A stretch of DNA of 64,000 bases from an uncultured Paracoccaceae bacterium (GCA_947488175.1 CANKYO010000009.1:1-64000); one strand, 5' to 3'; counted from the first letter of the stretch, positions 1 through 9,470 are shown. Numbers and translations: made by a program. The notes: a model not told the origin generated them from the letters alone.

Positions 1-65
1 AAATCCTAGAGATTGAGGCACTTCGGTCAGAAGTCGGCAACCTAGTCCAGAATTTTCAACTCTAG
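1..65 (+). CDS. Possible C-terminal end of an upstream gene (partial)
   Basis: The third forward frame is open from base 3 to a TAG at 63-65. It would encode about 20 residues ending in a charged, heptad-like tail (ILEIEALRSE, then VGNLVQNFQL). This looks like the end of a coiled-coil protein, but so short a stretch can be open by chance. The remaining bases to 319 hold no gene that I can support. No function can be given. Confidence 0.3.
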   Translation, partial: ILEIEALRSEVGNLVQNFQL

Positions 66-319
66 CAAAGACTGCTTTGTCCGCAGAGCAACAACCTCCA
101 ACAGGCGGATTATGGCTTTTGTCTTGGTGACTTGGGCAGCCGTAACACTGACGACACGCCGTCAGATCCAGTCGCATCTGTTCGTTTCGGGGAAAAAGCG
201 CTTGAATGCGCCCATTCGCCCTGCCCTCTCTTTTCGAATTGAACTATTTTGGCTGAGACTGTGAGCGACGGATCAAGGCAGGCGCCGCCCGGAGTTCACC
301 ACGCCCCTAGTGCAGGTTC

Positions 320-1360
320 ATGTCGATGTCACATCCTTACCGAACGCTTCCATCTCGTGCCTTCTGGCGCAGCGGCACGACGCCGGATGATGATGGTTTG
401 ATCCCTGATCTTTACATCCCTAAGTTCCCCATTGATGCCGCGACCCGCATAGCAACCGCAGGTAGTTGTTTCGCCCAGCATATCGGGCGTGCCTTGCGCG
501 GCGCGGAGTGCGCGTTTCAGGATGTGGAGCCGCCTTTGCGCCGTATGCCCGCCGATATTGCCCATCGATTTGGCTATGGCATCTATAGCGCACGCTACGG
601 CAATATCTACACCACCCGGCAATTGCGCGAGCTCTTGCAGGAGGTCGAAAATGGCACCCCTGACCCCAGACTCGTCTGGCAACGCGATGACCGCTTCTTT
701 GATGCGCTGCGTCCCGGGGTGGAACCGGAGGGGCTGGCATCAGCCAGCGATGTGATGGATCATCGCCGTTTCCACCTGGACCGTGCGGCACAGCTTCTGC
801 GGCAGACCGACGTGTTCGTTTTCACGCTGGGGCTGACGGAGGCGTGGATTGATGGCCCGACGGGCCGCACCTTGCCTGTCTGCCCAGGTGTCATTGCGGG
901 CCGTTTCGATCCGGACCAGCACCGGCTTCACAGTTTTGCATATGCCGAGATCATTGATGACCTGACCCAGATCGGCGCCATTCTGCGCCAGTTCCAGCCT
1001 GACATGCGGATTATTCTGACCGTTTCGCCGGTGCCGTTGACGGCAACAGCGCAGGATTTGCACGTATTGACAGCCACGACCGGGGCCAAGGCCACTTTGC
1101 GCGCGGCAGCGGGTCAGTTTGTGCAGGGCAACCCGATGGCCGACTACTTTCCAGCTTATGAGATCGTCACCTCTGCTGTGGCGGGCGGGCCGTGGTTTGG
1201 GCCTGACCAGCGCAGTGTCTCACCCGCTGGCGTCGACCATGTGATGCGCAGCTTTCTTCGGGCACATGGTCTGTCCACCGCACCGGCAGAGGGAGCCGAT
1301 GATGAGGCCCCAGCGGAAGACCATTGCGAAGACATCCTGCTGCAGGCCTTCGCCCCATGA
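320..1360 (+). CDS. GSCFA-domain protein
   Basis: 346 residues. The signature GSCFA stands at residues 48-52, followed by the family blocks FTLGLTEAW (168-176), ILTVSPVPL (232-240), DYFPAYE (275-281) and SVSPAGVDH (299-307). GSCFA proteins are related to SGNH hydrolases and often sit near surface-polysaccharide genes, but the reaction is not established for most of them. There is no signal peptide, so it should be cytoplasmic. An in-frame ATG at 326 is an alternative start. The stop overlaps the start of the next gene (ATGA at 1357-1360), so the two are probably cotranslated. Confidence 0.85.
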   Translation: MSMSHPYRTLPSRAFWRSGTTPDDDGLIPDLYIPKFPIDAATRIATAGSCFAQHIGRALRGAECAFQDVEPPLRRMPADIAHRFGYGIYSARYGNIYTTRQLRELLQEVENGTPDPRLVWQRDDRFFDALRPGVEPEGLASASDVMDHRRFHLDRAAQLLRQTDVFVFTLGLTEAWIDGPTGRTLPVCPGVIAGRFDPDQHRLHSFAYAEIIDDLTQIGAILRQFQPDMRIILTVSPVPLTATAQDLHVLTATTGAKATLRAAAGQFVQGNPMADYFPAYEIVTSAVAGGPWFGPDQRSVSPAGVDHVMRSFLRAHGLSTAPAEGADDEAPAEDHCEDILLQAFAP

Positions 1361-2166
1361 TGCGGCTTTGCCTGTTTGGCACATCCCACCTTGCGGCCTT
1401 GCGAATGGCTTATCAGGCAGAACCTGACCGATGGCCGGAGTTTGAGATCACCTTTGTCGGGGCGACCGGGGCGAAGCTTCTGGATCATGTCATCAAAGAT
1501 GGCGTCATGACCCCCACCAGCCCCGAATTGCAGCGCAGTTTCCAGTTGATGGCTGGCGTGGAGGCCCTTAATCTGCGCCAGTTTGATGCGTTTGCGCTGT
1601 CAGGCTGCCAGATCGGCCCGCATATGATCGGGCATATCTACGGTCAGGCGCGGTGGTTGGGTCTGCCGTCCCTACAAAAGACGGGCATTCCCCCCAATCC
1701 CCACTGGTCATTGATGTCGGAGGCGACCATCGACACCGTTTTGCAGCATCGCATCATGCACAGTATTGCCGGTGTTCTGGCGCCGCAGCTTTCCGGGGCG
1801 TTGGAAAAACCGGTTTTGGTGGCCAGTTCGCCGCGTCCGGATGAAACGCTGATGACTTTGCAAAAGCACAAGCTGATCGCCCAGAAACGTGCGGTGCGGC
1901 AGGGGGATGCGGCGCATCTGTCAGACCGGTATGACGGGCTGGCGCAGGACTGCTTTGGCCGCACTGATGTCGGGTACCTGCCGCAGCCGCCACACACGAT
2001 CAAGGACGATATGCTGACGCGGTCAATCTATATGGAGGGGGCTGTCAAACTGACCCCGCGCGGGGTCTTTGCCCAGCCTGACCATGACATCATGCATGGC
2101 AACGCCGCCTATGGCGCCGCCGTGCTTGATCAGATCACAGTGGCCCTATCCGACGTGGAAGAGTGA
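1357..2166 (+). CDS. SGNH-like hypothetical protein coupled to GSCFA protein
   Basis: 269 residues from the ATG inside the ATGA overlap with the preceding gene. Near the N-terminus is a Gly-Thr-Ser-His-Leu block (residues 8-12, candidate nucleophile Ser10). Near the C-terminus is Asp-Ile-Met-His followed by Gly-Asn. These resemble block I (GxSx) and block V (DxxH) of the SGNH hydrolase fold. I do not recognise a named family; hydrolase or acyltransferase activity is inferred from these two blocks only. The last 21 bases overlap the end of the convergent folE2. Confidence 0.6.
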   Translation: MMRLCLFGTSHLAALRMAYQAEPDRWPEFEITFVGATGAKLLDHVIKDGVMTPTSPELQRSFQLMAGVEALNLRQFDAFALSGCQIGPHMIGHIYGQARWLGLPSLQKTGIPPNPHWSLMSEATIDTVLQHRIMHSIAGVLAPQLSGALEKPVLVASSPRPDETLMTLQKHKLIAQKRAVRQGDAAHLSDRYDGLAQDCFGRTDVGYLPQPPHTIKDDMLTRSIYMEGAVKLTPRGVFAQPDHDIMHGNAAYGAAVLDQITVALSDVEE

Positions 2167-3249
2167 CGCGAAAAGACGCGGGTCCAGGCTTTCGGCGGCA
2201 AAAGTCTCGCCCTCTGTCAGGACCGACACGGCGTCATGGCTGTGCAGGCTTTCCTGATGGCTGGCGATCACGCGGAAATCGGACACGCGTGGATCAAGCT
2301 GCAATTGCTGGGTGAACAGTCGTGCCGCGTCTTCGACAAAGATCGGGTTGGCGGCGTTGAGTTCAGCAAAGGCCTGTTCATCCTCGCGCTTGACCATGAC
2401 TTGCGTTTCGGTTGGCACGGCGGTGCGTGCCCGGTCGATCAGATCCTCGAACCACATCAGCCCGCCGCTGTCATCCAGCAGCACCGAAATACGCGCAACC
2501 GACCGCTGCGAATGCGGGGTGGCCAGTTGCCCGCGGAATTGCCGTGCATGTTCGCTGAGCTCCAGCGAGCATGGGCAGGTCGAGGAATAGACGTAGTCCA
2601 GATGGACGATTTTCTTGCGCACGCCCGCACTTTCGACCAGTTCCAGCGCGATATCGTAATACTGATAGCCTGACAGGCCAGACCGCAGGCTATCTACTTT
2701 CATCGGGAAGCTGAACCGCATCTGGATGCGCGCGTCAAAGCTTTCCAGATCAGATTTATAGGCATCCAGCGCCCGCTCGATCACTTCAAAGCTAAACGTT
2801 TCCTCGGCATGTTTGTAGAATGTCCGCATGATGCGGGACATGTTGATGCCCTTTTTTTCCGCCTCCAGCGACACGGTGCCGGTGACGGATGTTTCCAGCG
2901 TCAGATCGCCGTTGTCGCGGGTGTGAAAGCGGATCGGCAGGCGAAAATTGGAGATACCGACATGCTGGATCTGCTGCTTGGCCCCGCGGATCAGGCTGCT
3001 GGGGCCGTTCTGCAGGTCGGGCATGGACGCTTTATAGGCATCATCCACTTCGAATGCGTCGGGATAGGCCCGTGCCAGGGCCGGATAATTCGATACTTCC
3101 TGCCCCGGGATCAGGCGGGACACAAGCGGATCAAGCGTCGCCACTTCCTCGGCAGTGACGTCGCCGGCCCATTTGCGCAGTAAGGCCAGGGCCGCTTCTG
3201 CTTCTTCCCGCGTCGGCTCGCGGTCCATATCGCGTGAATGGATGTTCAT
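2146..3249 (-). CDS. folE2: GTP cyclohydrolase FolE2 (type IB)
   Basis: 367 residues. It converts GTP to 7,8-dihydroneopterin triphosphate, the first step of folate synthesis, using an active site less dependent on zinc than FolE. FolE2 hallmarks are visible: KGINMSRIMR (133-142), the active-site cysteines in SSTCPCS (222-228) and TPHSQRS (244-250). The ATG at 3249 has AGGAGG about 8 bases upstream and begins with the usual MNIHS-type N-terminus. A second in-frame ATG at 3357, also with a good AGGAG, would add 36 acidic residues and cannot be excluded. I looked for a Zur-type operator upstream and saw none. Confidence 0.93.
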   Translation of the reverse strand: MNIHSRDMDREPTREEAEAALALLRKWAGDVTAEEVATLDPLVSRLIPGQEVSNYPALARAYPDAFEVDDAYKASMPDLQNGPSSLIRGAKQQIQHVGISNFRLPIRFHTRDNGDLTLETSVTGTVSLEAEKKGINMSRIMRTFYKHAEETFSFEVIERALDAYKSDLESFDARIQMRFSFPMKVDSLRSGLSGYQYYDIALELVESAGVRKKIVHLDYVYSSTCPCSLELSEHARQFRGQLATPHSQRSVARISVLLDDSGGLMWFEDLIDRARTAVPTETQVMVKREDEQAFAELNAANPIFVEDAARLFTQQLQLDPRVSDFRVIASHQESLHSHDAVSVLTEGETFAAESLDPRLFASLFHVG

Positions 3250-3472
3250 CGGAGGGCCCTCCTCTGCTACGTCAGGACCCAATAGATGGGCCTCATCATC
3301 GGCTTTTCCAACGATATCTTCGTAGATACGCAAAAAAGATGGGCGCGGATCATTCATCGGATTGCTCCTGCTTGCATCGGATCCCTCGCTTTTCACAACA
3401 AAAACAGCACATTTGCGCGCTGCCCCGGTCCATTCTTGCACCAACCGGCCCGCAAAACAAATCCGGCAGATC

Positions 3473-4651
3473 TTAACCGATTTGGCCAATAGCTGCGCGC
3501 AAATCCGCCAGCAAGTCATCGGGGTCTTCCAATCCGACGCTCAACCGAACCAGACCGGGGGTGATTCCAAGCATGGCCTTTGTGTCGTCCGGCAACCGTT
3601 GGTGGGTTGTCGTGGCCGGGTGGGTGGCGATGGATTTGGCATCGCCGAGGTTGTTAGATATCGTCACAATTTCCAACTTGTTCAACAACTTGAAGGCCGC
3701 TTCTTGTGTGCCCGCATCGACGGACAGCACCGTTCCCCCGGCCCCCATCTGCGCCTGCGTCAGCGCGTTCTGTGGGTGGCTGGCAAGCCCCGGATAGATC
3801 ACGTTGGTGAGCGCCCCGTCAGCCTCCAGCGCGCTGGCCAGCTTCTGCGCCGTGTCAGCCTGTGCCCGCACGCGCAGTTCGATAGTTTCCAGACCCTTGA
3901 GCATCATCCATGCCGTAAACGGCGACATCGAACCGCCCGTATGCTTCATGTAAGGTTCGACCGTGCCACGGATGAATTCGCGGGTTCCAAGGATCACACC
4001 GCCAAGGGCACGGCCCTGCCCGTCGATATGTTTGGTGGCCGAATAGACCACCACGTCAGCCCCTTGGGCTATAGCGTCGGAAAAGACGGGCGTGGCAAAG
4101 ACGTTATCGACGATGACCGTCGCCCCAACCGCATGGGCCAGTTTGGATACGGCAGTGATATCAATCACTTCCAGCGTGGGGTTGGATATGCTTTCAAAGA
4201 ATACCGCCTTGGTATCAGGTCGGATCGCCTGTTCCCACGCGGCCAGATCGGTGCCGTCGACAAAGGTTACCTCGACCCCGTAGCGGGTCAGCACTTCCTC
4301 GAGGATGTAAAGACAGGACCCGAACAAGGCCCGGGCCGAGACGACATGATCACCCGCCCGCAGCATCGAGGTCAGCGCGCCGTTGACAGCGGCCATGCCA
4401 GAGGCGGTGGCAAACCCGGCTTCGGCCCCTTCAAGGGCTGCAATCCGGTCTTCGAACATGGCGATTGTGGGGTTGCCGTAGCGGGCATAGATGAACTCAT
4501 CCTCGCCCGCTTGAATAAAGCGCGCCTCTGCATCCTCGGCTGTGTCATAGACGAAACCTTGCGTCAGATAGATCGCTTCGCTCACCTCATTATACTGGCT
4601 GCGTCTGATCCCTGCATGGACCGCCTTGGTCCTTTTTTTCCACGTCTTCAT
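3473..4651 (-). CDS. metZ: O-succinylhomoserine sulfhydrylase
   Basis: 392 residues. A PLP enzyme of the Cys/Met metabolism family that makes homocysteine from O-succinylhomoserine and sulfide in methionine synthesis. The PLP lysine is Lys207 in SATKH; SISNPTLEV (154-162) and VDNVFATP (181-188) are the other family blocks. The N-terminus MKTWKKRTKAVHAG fixes the start at 4651, although the frame stays open further upstream. The leader carries a SAM-II riboswitch and an intrinsic terminator, which strongly supports the methionine role and suggests repression at high S-adenosylmethionine. Confidence 0.95.
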   Translation of the reverse strand: MKTWKKRTKAVHAGIRRSQYNEVSEAIYLTQGFVYDTAEDAEARFIQAGEDEFIYARYGNPTIAMFEDRIAALEGAEAGFATASGMAAVNGALTSMLRAGDHVVSARALFGSCLYILEEVLTRYGVEVTFVDGTDLAAWEQAIRPDTKAVFFESISNPTLEVIDITAVSKLAHAVGATVIVDNVFATPVFSDAIAQGADVVVYSATKHIDGQGRALGGVILGTREFIRGTVEPYMKHTGGSMSPFTAWMMLKGLETIELRVRAQADTAQKLASALEADGALTNVIYPGLASHPQNALTQAQMGAGGTVLSVDAGTQEAAFKLLNKLEIVTISNNLGDAKSIATHPATTTHQRLPDDTKAMLGITPGLVRLSVGLEDPDDLLADLRAAIGQIG

Positions 4652-4678
4652 GTCGTTCCCTCGCGCCTTGCGCGCATC

Positions 4679-4711
4679 AAAAAACCCCGACACCGGGAAA
4701 AGGTATCGGGG
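4679..4711 (-). terminator. Intrinsic terminator, likely SAM-II expression platform
   Basis: On the minus strand the 5' arm CCCCGATACC (4711-4702) pairs with GGTGTCGGGG (4694-4685), with one G-U pair and a 7-base loop, followed by six T (4684-4679). An alternative hairpin of 5-bp arms (4721-4717 with 4713-4709) overlaps the 5' arm and could act as antiterminator. The terminator lies between the aptamer and the metZ start. Confidence 0.85.
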
Positions 4712-4724
4712 TTGAAAACCCGCA

Positions 4725-4782
4725 ATCCTCTTTAGCAGCATATTTAACGTGGCCCGCAATCCGGTAACAAATCGCCACGCCA
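4725..4782 (-). promoter_or_regulatory. SAM-II riboswitch aptamer upstream of metZ
   Basis: Read on the minus strand, GTGGC (4778-4774) opens the stem, a GATTTG-TTACCGGATTGCGG segment follows, then the closing GCCAC, then GTTAAATATGC and GCTAAAGAGG (4736-4727). Order and spacing match the compact pseudoknot of SAM-II aptamers: stem, GAUUU loop with ACCG-AUUGC, the UAAAU segment and the GCUAAA 3' strand. SAM-II aptamers are known upstream of methionine genes in alphaproteobacteria. The metZ start lies about 75 bases downstream. Confidence 0.92.
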
Positions 4783-4810
4783 GATGGCATACGCCCCGGT
4801 CGCGCTGGCG

Positions 4811-5890
4811 TCAATCCTCCAATGCGCCGATGGCCCCGCGCGCCATCATGCGGGCGACGGACCCCCAACCGGCAAAATTCGCCGCCATGAAAACGGTGCG
4901 GTCTGTCCCCGGCACAAAGCCGGCAGTCGCGTACCACATCGTGTTGGACCCGTCATGGGCCAGCCACCCTTGCGGCGTTTCCATCCAGCCCATGGCATAG
5001 CGGTCGCCCACGGGCGTCTGTAGCCGCGCCCAGCTGTCGGCGGTCAGGAAATCCGGGTCCCGCAACGCATGGGCCTGCAGATATGTCAGCATATCCGCGA
5101 CACTGGCGTGGACCGTCCCTGCCGGGCCCAGCGCCGGGATATTGTCGGCCGCAGCCCCCGGTGGCACCGCCCTGACCCGCAGCCCCCGATGCCCGCGCGG
5201 CTGATCCACCACATCTGGCGACCCCGGTGCACCGAACCCTGCCGAGGCCATGCCAAGCGGGTCGAACACATGGGTATTGATCAGTGTTTCCCAGCTTTGT
5301 CCGGTTGATTGCTGCAACATGGCCCCGACCACGACATAGCCTGCATTGGAATAGAGGAATGTGCCTTTTTCGCCCTTGGGCGGTTCTGACAGGACCGATG
5401 CGGCATAACGCAGCCGGTCTGCCATCATGTCCCGCTCTGCCAGTGTTCCGGTCAGCCGCCGGGCTTCCGCCAGCCCGATATTTGCCCGCAAACCGGAGCG
5501 ATGGGTCAGCAAATCAGCATAGGTGATATCGGCGAAAGCCGGATCTACGGTGATGCCATCACCCAGAACCGCGCCAATTGTATCGTCCCAGTTGATCAAC
5601 CCGGCCTCGACCATTCGCGCAACCAACGTGGCCGTCATCGATTTGGTGTTCGACCCGATATGCCACAGATCGGACGAAGTCACAGGCGCATCGTGGTCGC
5701 GCGTCCGCAGGCCCGCCGCGGCGATATCGACCTGTCCGTTCTTGCTGACGCCCATGGCGATACCGGGGGCGCGTGTCGTGTCCAGCGCCTGCTGGACCCA
5801 CTCCGCCGGGGCGATGTCGGCAGGGGCGGCACCAGGCCAAAGCCCCGCGAAGACGGGCAAAAGAAGTTGAAAAAACTTCATCGCCATCAT
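4811..5890 (-). CDS. Exported serine hydrolase (beta-lactamase / class C-like family)
   Basis: 359 residues with an N-terminal signal peptide (hydrophobic stretch about residues 5-20, likely cleavage after a small-residue site near Ala22-Ala24). The three motifs of the penicilloyl serine hydrolase fold are present: SNTK (80-83, SxxK), YSN (180-182, YxN) and HDG (312-314) in place of KTG. Such proteins act in the periplasm as esterases, D-aminopeptidases or beta-lactamase-like enzymes; the substrate cannot be deduced. An internal start at 5881 is possible. It lies upstream of metZ on the same strand but is separated from it by the riboswitch, so it should be transcribed independently. Confidence 0.88.
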   Translation of the reverse strand: MMAMKFFQLLLPVFAGLWPGAAPADIAPAEWVQQALDTTRAPGIAMGVSKNGQVDIAAAGLRTRDHDAPVTSSDLWHIGSNTKSMTATLVARMVEAGLINWDDTIGAVLGDGITVDPAFADITYADLLTHRSGLRANIGLAEARRLTGTLAERDMMADRLRYAASVLSEPPKGEKGTFLYSNAGYVVVGAMLQQSTGQSWETLINTHVFDPLGMASAGFGAPGSPDVVDQPRGHRGLRVRAVPPGAAADNIPALGPAGTVHASVADMLTYLQAHALRDPDFLTADSWARLQTPVGDRYAMGWMETPQGWLAHDGSNTMWYATAGFVPGTDRTVFMAANFAGWGSVARMMARGAIGALED

Positions 5891-5986
5891 CTATGTGCGC
5901 CGACCCGCCGCGCCAAGATGCACCGCATCATCTTGCGCTTTCGGCACCAATTGTCATGCTGGCAGAAATCAGCAGCGGAGCCCGCC

Positions 5987-6694
5987 ATGACCCAGTCTAT
6001 CGACCTGTATTTCTGGCCCACGCCGAATGGCTGGAAGATCTCGATCATGTTGGAGGAGCTGGGCCTGCCCTACACCCTGCATCTGGTCGATATCGGCGCG
6101 GGGGATCAGTTCAAGCCGGACTTTCTGGCCATTGCCCCCAATAACCGGATGCCTGCGATCATTGACCCTGACGGGCCGGATGGTGCCCCGATTTCGATTT
6201 TCGAGTCCGGGGCGATCCTGCAATATCTGGCGCGCAAGACCGGGCAGCTCTACGGCGCGACCGAACGGGACCGGATTGCCGTGGATCAGTGGCTGATGTG
6301 GCAAATGGGTGGGCTTGGGCCGATGGCCGGGCAGGCGCATCATTTTCTGAAATACGCCCCTGCAATGGATCCGCCCAATGACCTGCCCTACGCCAAGGAC
6401 CGGTATCGGGGCGAAACCGCCCGGCTTTATGGTGTGCTGGACCGGCAGTTGGCGAAGCATGAATTTGTGGCGGGCGATTTCTATTCCATCGCCGATATTT
6501 CGATCTGGGGGTGGGCATCGCTGTGGGAAGGGCAGCAGCAGGTGCTGGACGACAAACCGCATATGGCGCGCTGGCTGGACATGATGGGCGCACGGCCCGG
6601 CGTGCAGCGGGGTCGCGCGCTGGCGGCGGAAAAGCGCGGTGATTTCCGCAAGGACAAGGGCGCGCAACAGACTTTGTTCTCGAAACGTTCGTAA
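5987..6694 (+). CDS. Glutathione S-transferase family protein (YfcG-like)
   Basis: 235 residues. An N-terminal thioredoxin fold carries the PTPNG block of nu-class transferases such as YfcG, where Thr and Asn contact glutathione. NNRMPAI holds the cis-Pro and ESGAILQYLA the gamma-glutamyl binding loop; an all-helical C-terminal domain follows. Known relatives act as glutathione-dependent disulfide reductases rather than classical transferases. I chose the ATG at 5987 because the N-terminus MTQSIDLYFWPTPNG matches the family, although the frame is open further upstream. It stands alone, divergent from the serine hydrolase. Confidence 0.9.
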   Translation: MTQSIDLYFWPTPNGWKISIMLEELGLPYTLHLVDIGAGDQFKPDFLAIAPNNRMPAIIDPDGPDGAPISIFESGAILQYLARKTGQLYGATERDRIAVDQWLMWQMGGLGPMAGQAHHFLKYAPAMDPPNDLPYAKDRYRGETARLYGVLDRQLAKHEFVAGDFYSIADISIWGWASLWEGQQQVLDDKPHMARWLDMMGARPGVQRGRALAAEKRGDFRKDKGAQQTLFSKRS

Positions 6695-6753
6695 CGAATT
6701 GTTAGCGCTGTGTGCGTAAGACTCACCTTGTTTGAAAGAGTGAGGGTCTTAAC

Positions 6754-7083
6754 ATGCAATACCGTCCACATCGCTATAATACGCAATATCCTGTGGATAT
6801 ACACACACCATCCGGCCCGCAGCAGGGCAATGTCATTGACGTGCATAATGCTGGCGCCCGGATTGAAGGGCTGCGGGGTGTCAAACGCGGCGACAAGGTG
6901 CAGATCACCATTCTCAGCCTCCGGGTTGAGGCGGTTGTGCAATGGGTGTCCGGCGGGCGCGCGGGTATTACATTCCGCCCGCAGATTACCGATGATCAGG
7001 TCGACACGCTGCGATATCGCAAGGATGGCAGACGCGGGGCGCATCGCAGCACGGTTGGATTTGGTTTTGCGGAAATGCGGTAG
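6754..7083 (+). CDS. PilZ-domain protein
   Basis: 109 residues. The short N-terminal Arg-containing block (RPHRYNTQYPV) and DVHNAGARIEG match the RxxxR and (D/N)xSxxG regions of PilZ c-di-GMP-binding domains, but the second motif has His-Asn-Ala where Ser is usual, so ligand binding is uncertain. The beta-rich remainder ends with GRAGITF. A lone PilZ domain without an output domain would act by binding a partner protein. AGGG stands about 8 bases before the ATG. Monocistronic. Confidence 0.82.
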   Translation: MQYRPHRYNTQYPVDIHTPSGPQQGNVIDVHNAGARIEGLRGVKRGDKVQITILSLRVEAVVQWVSGGRAGITFRPQITDDQVDTLRYRKDGRRGAHRSTVGFGFAEMR

Positions 7084-7100
7084 GCGGCGCCTAACCTGCG

Positions 7101-7712
7101 CTAGTCTTTCGAGGCCTCTGGATCCTCGATCAGATATTTTTGCAGGCCAACAATCTGAACCCACAGGAACACGAACAGGACAGCTGGAAACGCAAATGTT
7201 TCCAGCATGACCCATGTGTCATTGCTTTGCGTGCGCCAGATAATCTCGTTTGCCACGGCAAGCCCTGCGAACATGAATGTCAGGCGGCGGGTGAAAATCA
7301 TCCAGCCTTCGGGCTTCATCGGCAGGAATTCTTCCATGACATATTGCAGATAACTTTGCCCGCGCAGCAATCCGATCAGCAGAATACCCGCCATGCAGCC
7401 ATAGACGATGCTGGTCTTCATCTTGAAGAACCGTTCGTCGTTGAACCACGCGGTCAGCCCGCCAAAGAAAATGACCATGAACGCCGTGAACACCTGCATC
7501 CGGCTGAGTTTGCCGGTCATCATCCACAGGATGCCCATTGCCACCAGCAGGATCGGGACAAAGATCAGGGCGGCGATGATGAACCCGGAATATTCAGTGC
7601 CGGCGATGGTAAACGTGTCATCCTTGATCCACAGATAGATCAGGAAAAACGCAAGCGTTGGCCCCAGTTCCAGAACCGGCTTTACCACCGGATTGATCGT
7701 CTTTTCAGCCAT
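7101..7712 (-). CDS. ispZ: Septation protein, IspZ/YciB family inner-membrane protein
   Basis: 203 residues with five to six hydrophobic segments and the family blocks ELGPTLAFF near the N-terminus, LTAWFNDERFFKMK in the middle and NEIIWRTQSNDTWV near the end. YciB/IspZ proteins sit in the inner membrane and help cell envelope synthesis and septum formation. The start at 7712 is favoured by the MAEKTINPVVK N-terminus and a good AAGGAG. It is the last gene of the ftsY operon, 11 bases after the EamA gene. Confidence 0.93.
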   Translation of the reverse strand: MAEKTINPVVKPVLELGPTLAFFLIYLWIKDDTFTIAGTEYSGFIIAALIFVPILLVAMGILWMMTGKLSRMQVFTAFMVIFFGGLTAWFNDERFFKMKTSIVYGCMAGILLIGLLRGQSYLQYVMEEFLPMKPEGWMIFTRRLTFMFAGLAVANEIIWRTQSNDTWVMLETFAFPAVLFVFLWVQIVGLQKYLIEDPEASKD

Positions 7713-7723
7713 CAAAAACTCCT

Positions 7724-8626
7724 TCAACCCCCCATTTCCACGATCACGGCACCCAGCGCAACCAGTGTCATCAGAAACAGGCGGCGCGGACCGACCTGTT
7801 CCCCAAGAATGAACCAACCGATCAGGGCCGCGAACACTGTCGATGTCTCGCGCAGCACGGCCGCCTCACCCACTTTGTCCAGCCGCGTGGCCATCATGAC
7901 CCCACCAAAACTGATCCATGCAATTAGCGCGCCCGCAAGTCCACGCCAGAGCAATGGCCCCAGCACCGGCGGAGCCGCCATGCGCCGATAGCGCCACGCG
8001 GCGAGGATCGGAAAATCAAAGGCGGTCACGAAAAAGAACCACGCCAAAAAGGTAAATGGGTCGGGTGACTGCCGAATGCCATAGGCATCATAGGTTGTAT
8101 AAAGCGCCACCAGCATCCCGCCGACCACCGCCCAGATCAGCCCAAGCTTCAGCGCCGGCAGATCAATCACCTCTTCCGACAGGTTGCGCAGTGCCAGCAG
8201 CAGGATACCGCCAGACAGACACGCCACACCGACCCACTGGGTGCCCGTGAAGTGTTCACCGAAAATCACACTGGCCGCAATTACGGTGACAAGCGGTCCG
8301 GTGCCGCGAACAACCGGGTAAACCACTGTATATGCGGCCTTTTCATAGGCCAGCGCCATCGTCACCTTGTAGGCAAAATGGATCACAATCGCGCCCACAA
8401 GGATCAGGGCCGTTGTCATATCCGGCCATGGCACCACAAAAAGCGCGATCGGTGCCGACAAAATCAGCAGCCAGCCATCAATGGCCCCGCGCGTCATCCA
8501 CGGGTCATGTCGCCCCTTTTGCAAGGCCCCGAACACAGCATGGGCCAAGGCCGACATCAGCGCCAGCGCTGTCGCCAGCCGCGCGCCTTCCGGTGTGCCC
8601 GCGATGGACACGAGCCAATCGCTCAC
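7724..8626 (-). CDS. EamA-family (DMT) transporter
   Basis: 300 residues with about ten hydrophobic segments in two repeated halves, the layout of drug/metabolite transporters. PVVRGTGPLVTVIAASVIFGEH in the first half and LRETSTVFAALIGWFILGEQ in the second mark the EamA repeats. The substrate is unknown. The start overlaps the stop of the preceding secreted-protein gene by 4 bases, so it is translated from the ftsY operon. Confidence 0.88.
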   Translation of the reverse strand: MSDWLVSIAGTPEGARLATALALMSALAHAVFGALQKGRHDPWMTRGAIDGWLLILSAPIALFVVPWPDMTTALILVGAIVIHFAYKVTMALAYEKAAYTVVYPVVRGTGPLVTVIAASVIFGEHFTGTQWVGVACLSGGILLLALRNLSEEVIDLPALKLGLIWAVVGGMLVALYTTYDAYGIRQSPDPFTFLAWFFFVTAFDFPILAAWRYRRMAAPPVLGPLLWRGLAGALIAWISFGGVMMATRLDKVGEAAVLRETSTVFAALIGWFILGEQVGPRRLFLMTLVALGAVIVEMGG

Positions 8627-9470
8627 CTGGGCTGCCAGTCGACGGCAACAGTGGCGCCCGACAGGGCAAAAGCCACAGCGTCTGCCCCTTCGAGGCTTTG
8701 CGCCATTCCGAACTGCATCATCCCAAGCCCGCGTTCGGACCGGAAATCGACCTGCAACGTGCCGGTGACACCGGGAAACCCGTTCGAAAATGACAACAAT
8801 TCACGGCGACTGCGGCGATCAAGCTGCTGAAATGTCAGCGCGGAGATCGCATCAGCCACGTCGAAACCCGCCAATTCCGGCAGGAAGAGCATATTGAAAT
8901 CTCGCGAGGTATAAGCCGTTGCCGAGAGGGACGTCAGATGCATGCCCCCCAGACTGATCTGTGCGTTTGCAACATCGTGCAGGAACGCACCGCCCAGGAT
9001 TGCTGTCGCGACGACATCGGTTTCATCTGCGGTGCTCAGCACAATCTGGTCAAAGACCAGAAGTCCACCATCGGGAACGCGCCGCGCCACAAAACGCAGG
9101 CTAATATCCGGCCGCATCTCTCCGTCAACTTCAAGGCCGATAATCTGCGCCTCAAATCGTGTAGGCAACTTGTCGTCGTTGATGAATCCGTCAATCCCGT
9201 CAGCGCGCCACTCCAATGCCGCAAAATCAGCGCCGCGCAGCGCCGGCTGATCAGCGTCCAGCCGGCACCATCCAGTATCGGTGGCGCGGGTTTCTGTGGC
9301 CTCGGCCTCGCGCTGGTTCTCGCGCATGCTATCGCTGGTCAGAAAATAAGGTACAATGCTGAAAGCGATCCCGACGGCCCGCAGCCAGGCCTGTTCACAT
9401 TCATCCTGCGACATCTGCGCGGACGCGATCCCTGGCGTGGCGAGCGCCGCCAGCAGTGACATGGCGCGGA

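Noticed and set aside
3250..3472. Possible Zur operator upstream of folE2
   Set aside because: FolE2 genes are often zinc-regulated, but no inverted repeat of the Zur type is visible.
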